Shown piece after piece: positions 1-9,372 of a stretch of DNA of 64,000 nucleotides. The stretch is taken from NCBI RefSeq assembly GCF_002553505.1, contig NZ_PDCP01000011.1, positions 57,505 through 121,504 on the forward strand. The letters are read 5' to 3'. The notes beneath the pieces were generated by a model. The model was not told the origin of the DNA. It saw nothing but the letters and a program-made list of their open reading frames with translations, and ran no database searches. This DNA comes from Mycolicibacterium agri (GTDB lineage Bacteria; Actinomycetota; Actinomycetes; Mycobacteriales; Mycobacteriaceae). The translations under genes and the position numbers were made by a program. Positions within the stretch are counted from its first letter, which is position 1, and each line of letters opens with the position of its first letter.

Positions 1-524
1 ACATCGACGAAACCCTCGGCGTGCCAACGCGAATCATCGACATCGGCGGCGGCTTTCCGGTGACCTATCGCGATCCGATGCCGACGATCGACGCCATCGC
101 AGCCGTCGTCGACGACGTACTCGGCGCCCGCCGAGATGAATTCACGCTGCTGGCCGAACCAGGACGTTTTCTGGCCGCCGACTGCACGACGTTGCTGACG
201 AGCGTGGTCGGCAGCGCCGTGCGCAACGGCCGCCTGTGGCACTACCTCGACGACGGCATCTACGGCAGCTATTCGAACGTCATGACCGAGGACGTGCATC
301 CGCCGATCGTGGCGCTTCGCGAGATCGTCGACGGTGTCGGCGCCGACGAGTCGGTGACGTTGGCCGGGCCGACGTGTGACAGCGCCGACGTCATCGCCCG
401 CGACTACCCGATGCCCACACTCGGCATCGGCGACGTGGTGGTGAGCCCTCTGATGGGGGCCTACACATCGGTCACGGCGTCACGATTCAACGGAATCCCG
501 GCGACGAAAATCGTCGAAGTGTGA
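1..524 (+). CDS. PLP-dependent ornithine/diaminopimelate-type decarboxylase, C-terminal part (5' truncated by window edge)
   Basis: Open from the window edge to TGA at 522-524. The visible 174 residues are the C-terminal part of a fold-type III (group IV) amino-acid decarboxylase. DIGGGFP is the glycine-rich loop that holds the PLP phosphate. EPGRF and GPTCDSAD are the conserved beta-domain motifs; the Cys and Asp of the latter reach the active site of the opposite monomer in ornithine decarboxylases. The PLP lysine would lie upstream and is not visible. GPTCDSAD fits ornithine or lysine decarboxylase better than LysA, but the substrate cannot be fixed from this fragment. No obvious link to the next gene. 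Confidence 0.85.
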   Translation, partial: IDETLGVPTRIIDIGGGFPVTYRDPMPTIDAIAAVVDDVLGARRDEFTLLAEPGRFLAADCTTLLTSVVGSAVRNGRLWHYLDDGIYGSYSNVMTEDVHPPIVALREIVDGVGADESVTLAGPTCDSADVIARDYPMPTLGIGDVVVSPLMGAYTSVTASRFNGIPATKIVEV

Positions 525-681
525 AGCCGGAGCGCGTTGCGGTCCGGCCACGGCTCCCCGTGCTCACCGCTGCTTGGTGCTCAGTGCGCTAGCGTGGTTG
601 ACGAATCGCTCACGCGGCCGAAAACGGCGTTCCGACGCAAGCGTCGCCGGGAGCGGCGCCCAAACAAGAGCAGGAGAGGTC

Positions 682-1590
682 ATGACCTACCCGCCAAGCA
701 GCTCCGGATATCCGCCCGGGCAGCAGCCCACCACCCAGTTCAGCGCTCCGACGCAGCAGTTCGGCAAAGTCGAGCAGCCGTCGACGCAGTCATCGTCCTC
801 GGCAACCACTCCAGGCGCGGCCAATCCCAACAAGTTGCCACTGATCTTGCTCGCGGTCGTCGCGGTGCTCGGCCTGCTCGTCTACCTGTTCAGCTTTGGC
901 ACCATGTTCAAGATTGAGAGCACCGACTTCCCGCAGCTGGGCAGCGCCAGCGGCACGTCGCTGGGTCTTGGCCTGGCCGTCGTGGCGTCGCTGCTCGCCG
1001 CGCTGATCGCCGGCGCGAGCCTGCTGCCCAGGCAGAAGGCACCCACAGGCGTCATCGCCGCCATCTCCGTGCTGGGCTTTCTTCTGGTGCTCGCCGAGAT
1101 CATCAACGTGCCGTCCGGGGTCACCATCGGCTGGGCGCTCTACGTCGTCATCCTGCTGACCTTCCTGCAGTCCGCCGTGTCGATCGGCGCGCTGCTGATG
1201 GACTCCGGCATCATCTCCGCGCCCGCGCCGAAGCCGAAGTTCGAGCAGCAGCCGCAGTACGGCCAGTACGGCGGACCCAGCCAGTACTACGGCCAGGTCG
1301 GCAGCGGCCAGCATCAAGGCCAGCACCATCAGGGCGGCCCGCAGCATCAGCAGCGCCCGCCCTACGGCGGTGGCCAGTACGGCGGCGGCCAGTACGGCCA
1401 GCAGTCCTCCTCCGGCGGCTACCCGCCGATCGGCCAGCAGGGCGGCCCGCCGACCCCACCGACCGGTTTCCCGACCTACGGCCAGCCGCAATCGTCGTCG
1501 TCCTCGCCGACCGGCCAGGTGCCGTCGCAGGGGCAGTCCTCGTCCTCGTCGTCGTCTTCGTCGAATCAGTCCGGCAACTCGACGTCCTAG
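682..1590 (+). CDS. DUF5336 membrane protein, 34-kDa antigen-like (Rv0954-type)
   Basis: 302 residues from ATG 682, preceded by a good ribosome-binding site (caggagagg, about 671-679). An in-frame earlier start at 574 lacks one. Layout: a Pro/Gln/Ser-rich cytoplasmic N-terminus (about 1-50), four membrane segments between about residues 51 and 180, and a long low-complexity C-terminal tail rich in Gly-Gln-Tyr and then Ser. This is the layout of the mycobacterial 34-kDa antigen family. M. tuberculosis Rv0954 sits in the same place, before perM and purN, and has been linked to the divisome; that role is known for the relative and only inferred here. The tail is repetitive at DNA level (ggccagtacggc repeats) and likely varies between strains. 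Confidence 0.8.
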   Translation: MTYPPSSSGYPPGQQPTTQFSAPTQQFGKVEQPSTQSSSSATTPGAANPNKLPLILLAVVAVLGLLVYLFSFGTMFKIESTDFPQLGSASGTSLGLGLAVVASLLAALIAGASLLPRQKAPTGVIAAISVLGFLLVLAEIINVPSGVTIGWALYVVILLTFLQSAVSIGALLMDSGIISAPAPKPKFEQQPQYGQYGGPSQYYGQVGSGQHQGQHHQGGPQHQQRPPYGGGQYGGGQYGQQSSSGGYPPIGQQGGPPTPPTGFPTYGQPQSSSSSPTGQVPSQGQSSSSSSSSSNQSGNSTS

Positions 1591-1650
1591 TTCGAGCCTC
1601 GCGTGCGTGAATACCGCGTGCGCGAGCGAACAGCTGCTATACCGCTAGTG

Positions 1651-3231
1651 GTGGAGAACAGGTCGGTCGGCGCTCGCCAGGCTCGTGACCTGTTCCGGGT
1701 CGCGTTCGGCCCATCGGCGGTGGCGTTGGTGATCATCGCGGCCGTGGTGCTGGTCGAGCTGCTGATCGCCAACAGCGACATGACCGGCGCGTTCGGCGCG
1801 ATCGCCAGCATGTGGCTGGGCGTGCATCAGGTCCCGATCTCGATCGGCGGCCGTGAACTGGGCGTGATGCCGCTGCTGCCGGTGCTCGCGATGGTGTGGG
1901 GCACGGCGCGCACGACGGCCGCCGCCACACCGCCGCGGGGCTCGTGGTTCGTCGTGCGGTGGATCGTCGCGTCGGCCCTCGGCGGCCCGCTGTTGATCGC
2001 CGCCATCTGCCTGGCGGTGATTCACGACGCGTCGTCGGTGATCACCGAGTTGCAGACGCCCAACGCGTTGCGCGCGTTCACCGGCGTGCTGGCCGTGCAC
2101 GCGATCGGCGCGGCGCTCGGCGTCGGCTCGCGGGTCGGCAGACGGGTGCTCGCGGCGGTGGGCGCGCCGCAGTGGGTGGCCGACGCGGGCAGGCCCGCAG
2201 TGGCCGGGGTGCTGGCGCTGCTCGGACTCTCCAGTGCGGCGACGGCGCTGTCGCTGGTGGTGCACTGGTCGACGATGCACGAGCTGTATGCGATCACCGA
2301 CTCGATATTCGGCCAGTTCAGCCTGACCGTGCTGTCGGCGTTGTACGCGCCGAACGTCATCGTCGGCGCGTCCGCGATCGCGGTCGGGTCGAGCGCGCAC
2401 GTCGGGCTCGCGACGTTCAGTTCGTTCACGGTGTTCGGCGGCGACATCCCCGCCTTGCCGGTGCTGGCCGCGGTGCCGACGCCGCCGCTGGGCCCGGTGT
2501 GGGTGGCGTTGCTGATCATCGGCGCGGCGTCGGGCGTGGTGGTCGGCCAGCAATGCGGACGACGGCCGCTGCCGCTGCTGCCCGCGCTGGGCAAGGTCGT
2601 GCTCGCCTCGGCCATCGCGGCGGTGACGATGGCGTTGCTGGCTTACGCAGGCAGCGGCCAGCTGGGCAATTTCGGCCATGTTGGCGTCGACCAGGCCACG
2701 TTCGCGCCCGCGGTGTTTCTGTGGTTCGTCGGCATCGGCGCGCTGACCGTCGCCATGGCCGGCGGCATCACCCGCGGCCTCCGCACGCCCAAACCCGCCA
2801 CCTCTACGCCCAAACGGACATTTGGGCGCAAAAGTGCGAGTGGAGCGCGCCAAAATGTCGATCTCGACGAGGAGGGGCGCGAGTCTGAGGCGGCCCACGA
2901 AGGGGACGAACCCGAGTCCGAGGAGGGGGGCGGGTCTGACGAGCCCGACGCCGACGCCACCGCACTCGAGCCCGACGCCGACGACGCGGCACCCGAGCCC
3001 GAACCTGAGCCCGAACCTGAGCCCGAACCTGAGCCCGAACCCGCAGACGACCTCGACCTGGGCGACGAGCTCCCCCGCTATGAACCACCCGCGCCCGTGT
3101 CGCTGCCGCCGACCGCGCACGTCGGCCCCGCCGATGACGACCTGCCCGATCCCGAGGACCTCGCGTTCATCGACGACGAGGACGCCTCGCCGGGCCCGGT
3201 CGGCGAGCACCGGCGCAAGACCGACGATTAG
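1651..3231 (+). CDS. perM: DUF6350 / PerM-like multipass membrane protein
   Basis: 526 residues from GTG 1651; GTG at 1648 or 1603 are alternatives. The chosen start gives an N-terminus like the Rv0955 family (basic stretch, then [12 protein letters not shown]). About ten hydrophobic segments fill residues 20-380. The C-terminal 150 residues are acidic and disordered, with a Pro-Glu dipeptide run encoded near 2994-3042. PerM in M. tuberculosis is an integral membrane protein needed for cell division during chronic infection and low Mg2+. Position just before purN-purH supports orthology. At 2807-2859 a hairpin-forming sequence is carried in frame at the junction of membrane domain and tail. 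Confidence 0.8.
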   Translation: MENRSVGARQARDLFRVAFGPSAVALVIIAAVVLVELLIANSDMTGAFGAIASMWLGVHQVPISIGGRELGVMPLLPVLAMVWGTARTTAAATPPRGSWFVVRWIVASALGGPLLIAAICLAVIHDASSVITELQTPNALRAFTGVLAVHAIGAALGVGSRVGRRVLAAVGAPQWVADAGRPAVAGVLALLGLSSAATALSLVVHWSTMHELYAITDSIFGQFSLTVLSALYAPNVIVGASAIAVGSSAHVGLATFSSFTVFGGDIPALPVLAAVPTPPLGPVWVALLIIGAASGVVVGQQCGRRPLPLLPALGKVVLASAIAAVTMALLAYAGSGQLGNFGHVGVDQATFAPAVFLWFVGIGALTVAMAGGITRGLRTPKPATSTPKRTFGRKSASGARQNVDLDEEGRESEAAHEGDEPESEEGGGSDEPDADATALEPDADDAAPEPEPEPEPEPEPEPEPADDLDLGDELPRYEPPAPVSLPPTAHVGPADDDLPDPEDLAFIDDEDASPGPVGEHRRKTDD

Positions 3232-3240
3232 GCTCGTCGC

Positions 3241-3870
3241 GTGCAGCAACCGCTCCGTGTGCCCCCCACCGCACCGGCGCGAGTAGTGGTGCTGGCGTCG
3301 GGCACCGGTTCGTTGCTGGAGTCTCTGCTCGAGTCGGCGGTCGGCGACTACCCGGCCCGCATCGTCGCCGTCGGTGTCGACCGCGACTGCCGCGCCGAAG
3401 AGGTGGCCGCCGCCGCGTCGGTGCCCAGCTACAAGGTCCGGTTGAAGGACTACCCCGACCGCGAGGCGTGGGACGCGGCGATCACCGAAGCCACCGCCGC
3501 GCACAACCCCGACTGGGTGGTATCGGCCGGCTTCATGAAAATCCTTGGCCCGCAGTTCCTTGAGCGATTTCCCGGCCGGGTCGTCAACACGCATCCCGCG
3601 CTGCTGCCCGCCTTCCCCGGCGCACACGCCGTGCCCGACGCGCTGGCCTACGGCGTCAAAGTCACCGGCTGCAGCGTGCATCTTGTCGACGCGGGCACCG
3701 ACACCGGGCCGATCCTCGCGCAGCAGTCAGTGCCGGTGCTCGACGACGACGACGAAGCCGCCCTGCACGAACGCATTAAGGTCGTCGAGCGGCGACTCCT
3801 GGTGGATGTCCTGGCCGCGCTGGCAACGCGCGGAGTGACCTGGACGGGACGAAAGGCGACGATAGGATGA
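3241..3870 (+). CDS. purN: Phosphoribosylglycinamide formyltransferase (GART)
   Basis: 209 residues from GTG 3241. Transfers the formyl group of 10-formyl-THF to glycinamide ribonucleotide, step 3 of purine synthesis. Visible motifs: ASGTGS near residue 19 (substrate phosphate loop), catalytic Asn116 and His118 in [12 protein letters not shown], and Asp150/Asp154 in DAGTDTGP. Length is normal. The stop overlaps the purH start (ATGA, 3867-3870), so purN and purH are translationally coupled. Confidence 0.96.
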   Translation: MQQPLRVPPTAPARVVVLASGTGSLLESLLESAVGDYPARIVAVGVDRDCRAEEVAAAASVPSYKVRLKDYPDREAWDAAITEATAAHNPDWVVSAGFMKILGPQFLERFPGRVVNTHPALLPAFPGAHAVPDALAYGVKVTGCSVHLVDAGTDTGPILAQQSVPVLDDDDEAALHERIKVVERRLLVDVLAALATRGVTWTGRKATIG

Positions 3871-5438
3871 CGGACAGCGACGGGCGCAGACCGATTCGAC
3901 GGGCGCTGGTCAGCGTGTACGACAAGACCGGACTGCCCGAACTGGCGAAGGGCCTGCACGAGGCGGGCGTGGCCATCGTCTCGACCGGATCGACCGCTAA
4001 AACCATTGCCGCAGCAGGTGTTCCGGTCACCCCCGTCGAGGAGCTGACGGGATTTCCCGAGGTGCTCGACGGCCGCGTCAAGACCCTGCATCCGCGCGTG
4101 CATGCCGGCCTGCTTGCCGACCTGCGCAAGCCCGAACACGCTGCGGCCCTTGAGGAACTCGGCATCGCGGCATTCGACCTCGTGGTCGCCAACCTGTACC
4201 CGTTCAGCGAGACCGTCGCCTCGGGCGCCGACGTCGACGAATGCGTCGAGCAGATCGACATCGGCGGCCCGTCCATGGTGCGCGCGGCCGCCAAGAACCA
4301 CCCCAGCGTCGCGGTGGTGGTCGATCCGCGAGGCTACGACGGCGTGCTGGCGGCGGTACGCGCCGGCGGCTTCACGCTTGCCGAACGAAAGATATTGGCA
4401 TCGCTGGCCTTTCGTCACACCGCCGAGTACGACGTGGCCGTCGCCAGCTGGATGGGGTCGACCCTTGCGCCCGAAGAACCCGCACAGCAGTTGCCGGCCT
4501 GGTTCGGCGGAACATGGCGGCGCAGCGGCGTGCTGCGCTACGGCGAGAACCCGCACCAGCAGGCGGCCCTCTACACCGACGACTCCGCGTGGTCCGGCCT
4601 GGCGCAGGCCGAGCAGCTGCACGGAAAAGAGATGTCCTACAACAACTTCACCGACGTCGACGCAGCGTGGCGGGCCGCCTTCGATCACCAAGAGACGTGC
4701 GTGGCCATCATCAAGCACGCCAACCCGTGCGGCATCGCGATCTCGTCGGTGTCGGTGGCCGACGCCCATCGCAAGGCCCACGACTGCGACCCGCTGAGCG
4801 CATTCGGTGGCGTCATCGCCGCGAACACGACGGTCAGCGTCGAGATGGCCGAGACCGTCGCCGGCATCTTCACCGAGGTCATCATTGCGCCCGCCTACGA
4901 AGACGGCGCAGTGGAAATCCTCAAGCGCAAGAAAAACATTCGCGTGCTCGTCGCGTCCGAGCCGATGCCGGGCGGCATCGAAATGCGCCAGATCAGCGGC
5001 GGGCTGCTGATGCAACAGCGTGACGCACTCGACGCGAGGGGCGACGACCCGAACAACTGGACACTCGCGACGGGCGAGCCCGCCGACCCGGCGACGCTGG
5101 CCGACCTTGTCTTCGCGTGGCGGGCCTGCCGTGCGGTGAAATCCAACGCGATCGTCGTCGCCGCCAACGGCGCCACCGTCGGCGTCGGCATGGGCCAGGT
5201 CAATCGCGTCGACGCGGCACGGCTTGCGGTCGAGCGTGGCGGTGAGCGGGTGCGCGGCGCCGTCGCCGCCTCCGACGCGTTCTTCCCGTTCCCCGACGGC
5301 CTCGAGACGCTGACGAACGCCGGTGTGAAGGCGATTGTGCATCCCGGCGGGTCGGTGCGCGACGAAGAAGTCACCGAGGCCGCCGCCAATGCAGGCGTGA
5401 CGCTGTACCTGACCGGAGCACGCCACTTCGCGCACTGA
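3867..5438 (+). CDS. purH: Bifunctional AICAR formyltransferase / IMP cyclohydrolase
   Basis: 523 residues, the usual length. Carries out the last two steps of de novo purine synthesis, AICAR to FAICAR to IMP. The N-terminal MGS-like cyclohydrolase domain (about 1-145) contains [12 protein letters not shown]. The C-terminal formyltransferase domain holds the catalytic Lys283-His284 pair in KHANPCG and ends in [11 protein letters not shown]. Coupled to purN by a 4-bp overlap. Confidence 0.97.
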   Translation: MTDSDGRRPIRRALVSVYDKTGLPELAKGLHEAGVAIVSTGSTAKTIAAAGVPVTPVEELTGFPEVLDGRVKTLHPRVHAGLLADLRKPEHAAALEELGIAAFDLVVANLYPFSETVASGADVDECVEQIDIGGPSMVRAAAKNHPSVAVVVDPRGYDGVLAAVRAGGFTLAERKILASLAFRHTAEYDVAVASWMGSTLAPEEPAQQLPAWFGGTWRRSGVLRYGENPHQQAALYTDDSAWSGLAQAEQLHGKEMSYNNFTDVDAAWRAAFDHQETCVAIIKHANPCGIAISSVSVADAHRKAHDCDPLSAFGGVIAANTTVSVEMAETVAGIFTEVIIAPAYEDGAVEILKRKKNIRVLVASEPMPGGIEMRQISGGLLMQQRDALDARGDDPNNWTLATGEPADPATLADLVFAWRACRAVKSNAIVVAANGATVGVGMGQVNRVDAARLAVERGGERVRGAVAASDAFFPFPDGLETLTNAGVKAIVHPGGSVRDEEVTEAAANAGVTLYLTGARHFAH

Positions 5439-5460
5439 CGCCCTTGATAGGTTGCCGAAC

Positions 5461-6108
5461 ATGCTGATTGGCGTGCGCACAGCGGTGGTTGCGCTGGCCG
5501 CCATCGCACTCGCGGCCACGGCCTGCACGCGGGTCATCGACGACGCGCGCGTCGTCGCCGCGCCTGACATGGGCAAAGCCGGCGCCACCGCCGACGATTG
5601 CACGAAGGTCGACACGCCGCTGACCACGATCCCCAGCCTCGCCGACGACGAGCCCGTCCTGAAGATCCCGCAGCCCGACAACTGGCAGCGGGTGTCGATG
5701 CTGGATTCCCCGCTGATCCGTTTCACGATGCGCAACGCGAGCCTGGCCAGAGACGCGTTCGCGCCGACTGTTGTCGTCACACTGGAAAACCATCCGGGCA
5801 TCGCCGTGCCCGCGGACGTCTTCGACGCCCAGCAGGATGCGTTGCGGACCGGCGTCGGCGCGACCAACCTGCGCGTCACCGAGACGACGCTGTGCAGCCT
5901 GCCCGCCGAGATCATCGACTACATCACGCCGCCGCTGGGGATTCTGCCGCCGCATCCGGCGCGGGTGCTGTGCGCGGTGCTGCACACCGAGAACCGCACG
6001 TACGCGATGACGATGACGGTCCAGAGCGCCGATCCCGGCAACCAGACATACCAGCGCGACGCGGAAACCATCCTGAGCGGCTTCCAGATGCTCTCGCCGA
6101 CGGCTTAG
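5461..6108 (+). CDS. Exported lipoprotein, LpqN/LpqT-like
   Basis: 215 residues from ATG 5461. The N-terminus is a lipoprotein signal peptide: a hydrophobic stretch and then a lipobox ending ATAC, with the lipidated Cys near residue 22. The mature part (PDNWQRV, SLPAEIIDYITPP, a C-terminal AETILSGFQ helix) resembles the mycobacterial Lpp-LpqN family (PF10738), surface lipoproteins of unsettled function; in M. tuberculosis LpqN binds MmpL3/MmpL11 and host CBL. Family assignment is by pattern and not certain. Followed by a strong hairpin at 6112-6174. Confidence 0.7.
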   Translation: MLIGVRTAVVALAAIALAATACTRVIDDARVVAAPDMGKAGATADDCTKVDTPLTTIPSLADDEPVLKIPQPDNWQRVSMLDSPLIRFTMRNASLARDAFAPTVVVTLENHPGIAVPADVFDAQQDALRTGVGATNLRVTETTLCSLPAEIIDYITPPLGILPPHPARVLCAVLHTENRTYAMTMTVQSADPGNQTYQRDAETILSGFQMLSPTA

Positions 6109-6111
6109 CTC

Positions 6112-6174
6112 CGCGAGCAGACGCACAATCGCACAAAACGCCCGCGCAATCGTGCGAGTTCGCGTCTGCTCGCG
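6112..6174. terminator. Long hairpin, terminator-like or dispersed intergenic repeat
   Basis: Perfect 13-bp arms (CGCGAGCAGACGC at 6112-6124, its complement at 6162-6174) enclose a second 6-bp stem (TCGCAC 6129-6134 with GTGCGA 6152-6157). It follows the lipoprotein stop by a few bases. No U-tract follows on either strand, so it could be a non-canonical terminator or an mRNA-stabilising hairpin. The palindrome gives no strand preference. Confidence 0.6.
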
Positions 6175-6234
6175 AGGGTTTTGTGGTCGAGTGATCACAA
6201 AGCCATACCGCCATACCGCGTGAGGAGGCATGCA

Positions 6235-6897
6235 ATGGACGGCATCGCGGACATGGGCGGCACCACCGGCTGGGGCCCCGCGCAACGACCACGCGCCGAC
6301 GAGCCGGTGTTCGAAGAGCCGTGGCAGGGCAGGGCGTTCGCGATGATGCTGTTGTCAAACAGGCTCGTCGGCGGCAATGTCGATTCGGTTCGACATGCGA
6401 TCGAGCGGCTGGACCGCGACGCCTATCTCGATGACGGCTACTACGGCCGCTGGCTCAACGGCGCCGAGCTGCTGCTGACGGAGAACGACGTGTTGGCGCC
6501 CGCGGCCGTCGAAGCGCGCGCCCGCAGGCTGCGCGGTGAGGACGTCGACGAGCCGGACGCACCGGAACTCAATCTGCCGCGGCGCGAACCCGTCGCGGAC
6601 TCGCTGCGCAGCCTCGACACGGCGCCGAAATTCCAGCCGGGCGAGCGGGTGCGCGCGAAGAACATGTCGCCGCCAGGGCACACGCGGCTGCCGCGCTATG
6701 TGCGGGGGCACACGGGCGTCGTCGCGCAGATCGAGCCACCTTCAGTGCTTCCCGACACCAACGCCCACTTCCAGGGCGAGAACCCTCAGCACGTGTACAC
6801 GGTGCAATTCGACTCGCGCGAATTGTGGGGCGAGGACGCCGAGCCGTTCACGCTGACCATCGAGATGTTCGAAAGCTATCTGGAGAAGGCGTCATGA
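6235..6897 (+). CDS. nthB: Nitrile hydratase beta subunit
   Basis: 220 residues from ATG 6235, preceded by a strong GAGGAGG site. Starts with the classic MDGIADMGGT of NHase beta chains, has the N-terminal helical part (FEEPWQGRAFA) and the C-terminal SH3-like barrel (PGERVRAKN, RYVRGHTGVV, HVYTVQF). With the alpha chain it hydrates nitriles to amides in the cytoplasm. The order beta-alpha-accessory and overlapping stops and starts are typical of cobalt NHase operons such as nhl/nhh of Rhodococcus. A thiocyanate or other hydratase cannot be excluded from sequence alone. Confidence 0.93.
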   Translation: MDGIADMGGTTGWGPAQRPRADEPVFEEPWQGRAFAMMLLSNRLVGGNVDSVRHAIERLDRDAYLDDGYYGRWLNGAELLLTENDVLAPAAVEARARRLRGEDVDEPDAPELNLPRREPVADSLRSLDTAPKFQPGERVRAKNMSPPGHTRLPRYVRGHTGVVAQIEPPSVLPDTNAHFQGENPQHVYTVQFDSRELWGEDAEPFTLTIEMFESYLEKAS

Positions 6898-7478
6898 CCG
6901 CCGCGCACATACCGCCGTCGCTGCGCGCCGAAGCGCTCGAGCAGTTACTCACCGAACGGGGACTGATCGATCCGACAGCGCTCGACGCCATCATCAACAC
7001 TTACGAGAACGACGTCGGCCCGCTCAACGGCGCCAAGGTGGTCGCCAGGGCATGGACCGATCCGGAGTTCGGCCGCCGGCTGCTTGACGACGGCACCGCC
7101 GCGATCAGGGAGATGGGCTACCTCGGCCCGCAGACCGAGTGCGTTGTCGTTGTCGAGAACACCCCGACCACGCATCACGTCGTCGTCTGCACGATGTGTT
7201 CGTGCTACCCGTGGCAGCTGCTCGGACTGCCGCCGAGCTGGTACAAGGATCCGTCGTATCGCGCGCGGATGGTGAGGGAGCCGCGCACAGTGCTCGCCGA
7301 GATGGGCCTCGAACTGCCCGACGATGTGCAGATCGTCGTGCACGACTCCAGCAGCGAGGTGCGCTGGCTGGTGCTGCCCGAGCGGCCCGCGGGAACCGAG
7401 GCCATGAGCGAGGACGAACTCGTCGGCCTGATCACCCGCGACGCGATGGTCGGCGTGGCCAAGATCGGGCCGCCATGA
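6894..7478 (+). CDS. nthA: Nitrile hydratase alpha subunit, cobalt type
   Basis: 194 residues, start overlapping the beta stop (ATGA). Contains the metal-binding claw CTMCSC, Cys99-Thr100-Met101-Cys102-Ser103-Cys104. Thr rather than Ser after the first Cys is characteristic of the non-corrin Co(III) enzymes. The two inner cysteines are normally oxidised to sulfinic and sulfenic acid. The following LLGLPPSWYKDPSYRARMV stretch is family standard. Makes the heterodimer with the beta gene just upstream. Confidence 0.94.
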   Translation: MTAAHIPPSLRAEALEQLLTERGLIDPTALDAIINTYENDVGPLNGAKVVARAWTDPEFGRRLLDDGTAAIREMGYLGPQTECVVVVENTPTTHHVVVCTMCSCYPWQLLGLPPSWYKDPSYRARMVREPRTVLAEMGLELPDDVQIVVHDSSSEVRWLVLPERPAGTEAMSEDELVGLITRDAMVGVAKIGPP

Positions 7479-7813
7479 CGGCCGTGGGGCTGACCGGCGT
7501 GGCGGCGCCGCCGCGCTCCAACGGGGAGTTGGTGTTCGAAGAGCCTTGGCACAGCAGGGCTTTCGCTATGGCGGTGGCGCTCAACGAGGCGGGCGCGTTC
7601 ACCTGGCCGCAGTTCCAAAAGGCGCTGATCGCCCGGATCGCTATCTGGGAAGCCGCCGAGCAAGCCGAGCAACCGGAGTGGCACTACTACCACCACTGGC
7701 TCGGCGCGCTGGAGGATGTCCTCGGCGCCGCCGGGGTGGTGAACGGCGACGACGTGGGCGAGCGGGCCGACGTGCTGGCGCGGCGCCCGGCCGGGCACGA
7801 TCACACGCATTAG
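7475..7813 (+). CDS. Nitrile hydratase accessory protein (cobalt insertion/activator)
   Basis: 112 residues, start overlapping the alpha stop by 4 bp. Resembles the N-terminal helical half of the NHase beta chain (VFEEPWHSRAFAMAVAL, WHYYHHWLGALEDVL), as do the small NHase activators (NhlE/NhhG type) that load cobalt and oxidise the claw cysteines by subunit swapping. It ends in a His-rich tail (HDHTH) that may bind metal. Last gene of the operon; no amidase or nitrilase follows. Confidence 0.85.
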   Translation: MTAVGLTGVAAPPRSNGELVFEEPWHSRAFAMAVALNEAGAFTWPQFQKALIARIAIWEAAEQAEQPEWHYYHHWLGALEDVLGAAGVVNGDDVGERADVLARRPAGHDHTH

Positions 7814-7939
7814 CGACGTACAGGCAACGCTCAGCGGCCACTCAGCCGCGGCAGGCACGCTGACTTCAGGTTTTATTCCAGGTTCGCGCAGAGGGTAACC
7901 GCTGCCGACCTTGTCGAGCAGTCGTAGCGTGGAGTGGTG

Positions 7940-9319
7940 ATGCAACCCAAAGACCTTCCCCGTACCGTCGGCGAACTGCGTGCCTCCGGTCATCGCGAAC
8001 GGGGTGTTCGCGAGGAGATTCGGGAGAATCTGCTGGCCGCGCTGGCCGAGGGCCGCGACGTGTGGCCCGGCATCCTGGGCTTCGAAGACACCGTCCTTCC
8101 GCAGCTGGAGCGCGCGCTGATCGCGGGCCACGACGTGGTGCTGCTGGGCGAACGCGGCCAGGGCAAGACGCGGCTGCTGCGCGCGCTGGCGGGGCTGCTC
8201 GACGAGTGGACACCGGTGATCTCGGGCTCCGAGCTGGGGGAGCACCCGTACTCGCCGATCACGCCGGAGTCGATTCGCCGGGCCGCCGAGTCCGGCGACG
8301 ACCTGCCGATCGAGTGGCGGCACCGCAGCGAGCGCTACTTCGAGAAGCTGGCGACGCCCGACACCAGCGTGGCCGACCTGGTCGGCGACATCGACCCGAT
8401 CAAGGTGGCCGAGGGCCGCAGCCTCGGCGACCCGGAGACCATCGCCTACGGTTTGATCCCGCGGGCGCATCGCGGCATCGTGGCGGTCAACGAGCTGCCC
8501 GACCTGGCCGAGCGGATCCAGGTGTCGATGCTCAACGTGATGGAGGAGCGCGACATCCAGGTGCGCGGGTACACGCTGCGGCTGCCGCTGGACGTGGTCG
8601 TCGTCGCCAGCGCGAATCCCGAGGACTACACCAACCGCGGCCGGATCATCACGCCGCTGAAGGACCGGTTCGGCGCCGAGATCCGCACGCACTACCCGCT
8701 GCAACTCGACGCCGAAGTGGGAGTGATCCAGCAGGAGGCCCATCTGGCCGCCGAGGTGCCCGAGTACCTGCTGCAGATCCTGGCGCGGTTCGCGCGGTAT
8801 CTGCGCGAGTCGAGTTCGATCGACCAGCGCTCGGGCGTGTCGGCGCGGTTCGCGATCGCGGCGGCCGAGACGGTCGCGGCGGCGGCGCGGCACCGCTCGG
8901 CGATCCTCGGCGAGGACGATCCGGTGGCCCGCGTGGTCGACCTCGGCACGGTTATCGACGTGCTGCGCGGCAAGCTGGAGTTCGAGTCCGGCGAGGAAGG
9001 CCGCGAGCAGGCGATCCTCGAGCACCTGCTGCGGCGCGCGACGGCCGACACCGCGCAGCGGCTGCTCGGCGGCATCGACGTCGGGCCGTTGGTGGTGGCC
9101 ATCGAGGGTGGTTCGGCGGTGACGACCGGCGACCGCGTCTCGGCGCGTGACGTGCTGGCCGCGGTTCCCGAGGTGCCCGCGATCGCGCAGGTGCAGGAGC
9201 GGCTCGGCGCGACGTCGGACGGCGAGCGCGCTGCGGCGGTCGAATTGGCGCTTGAGGCTTTGTATCTGGCCAAGCGGATCGACAAGGTGTCCGGAGAAGG
9301 CGAAACCGTCTATGGCTGA
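7940..9319 (+). CDS. MoxR / magnesium-chelatase-like AAA+ ATPase (Rv0958-type)
   Basis: 459 residues from ATG 7940; GTG 7934 is an alternative. The Walker A loop is GERGQGKTR near residue 75. A Walker B-like acidic strand follows (IVAVNELPDL), then sensor/arginine-finger regions (SANPEDYTNRGR, LKDRFG). It resembles the ATPase subunit of Mg chelatase but belongs to the MoxR/CoxD-like group that works with a VWA partner. The VWA gene lies 53 bp downstream, so the two likely form a chaperone-like pair. The substrate is unknown. Confidence 0.88.
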   Translation: MQPKDLPRTVGELRASGHRERGVREEIRENLLAALAEGRDVWPGILGFEDTVLPQLERALIAGHDVVLLGERGQGKTRLLRALAGLLDEWTPVISGSELGEHPYSPITPESIRRAAESGDDLPIEWRHRSERYFEKLATPDTSVADLVGDIDPIKVAEGRSLGDPETIAYGLIPRAHRGIVAVNELPDLAERIQVSMLNVMEERDIQVRGYTLRLPLDVVVVASANPEDYTNRGRIITPLKDRFGAEIRTHYPLQLDAEVGVIQQEAHLAAEVPEYLLQILARFARYLRESSSIDQRSGVSARFAIAAAETVAAAARHRSAILGEDDPVARVVDLGTVIDVLRGKLEFESGEEGREQAILEHLLRRATADTAQRLLGGIDVGPLVVAIEGGSAVTTGDRVSARDVLAAVPEVPAIAQVQERLGATSDGERAAAVELALEALYLAKRIDKVSGEGETVYG

Positions 9320-9372
9320 CGGCCGAACGACGATCAAGCAGCGAGGAACTCGCTGCGTTCAGGAGTGCGGCC

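Noticed and set aside
1645..3681. Very long minus-strand open frame opposite perM and purN
   Set aside because: Antisense shadow of high-GC genes: Arg/His-rich low-complexity translation, no family, no ribosome-binding site, while perM and purN on the other strand are clear.
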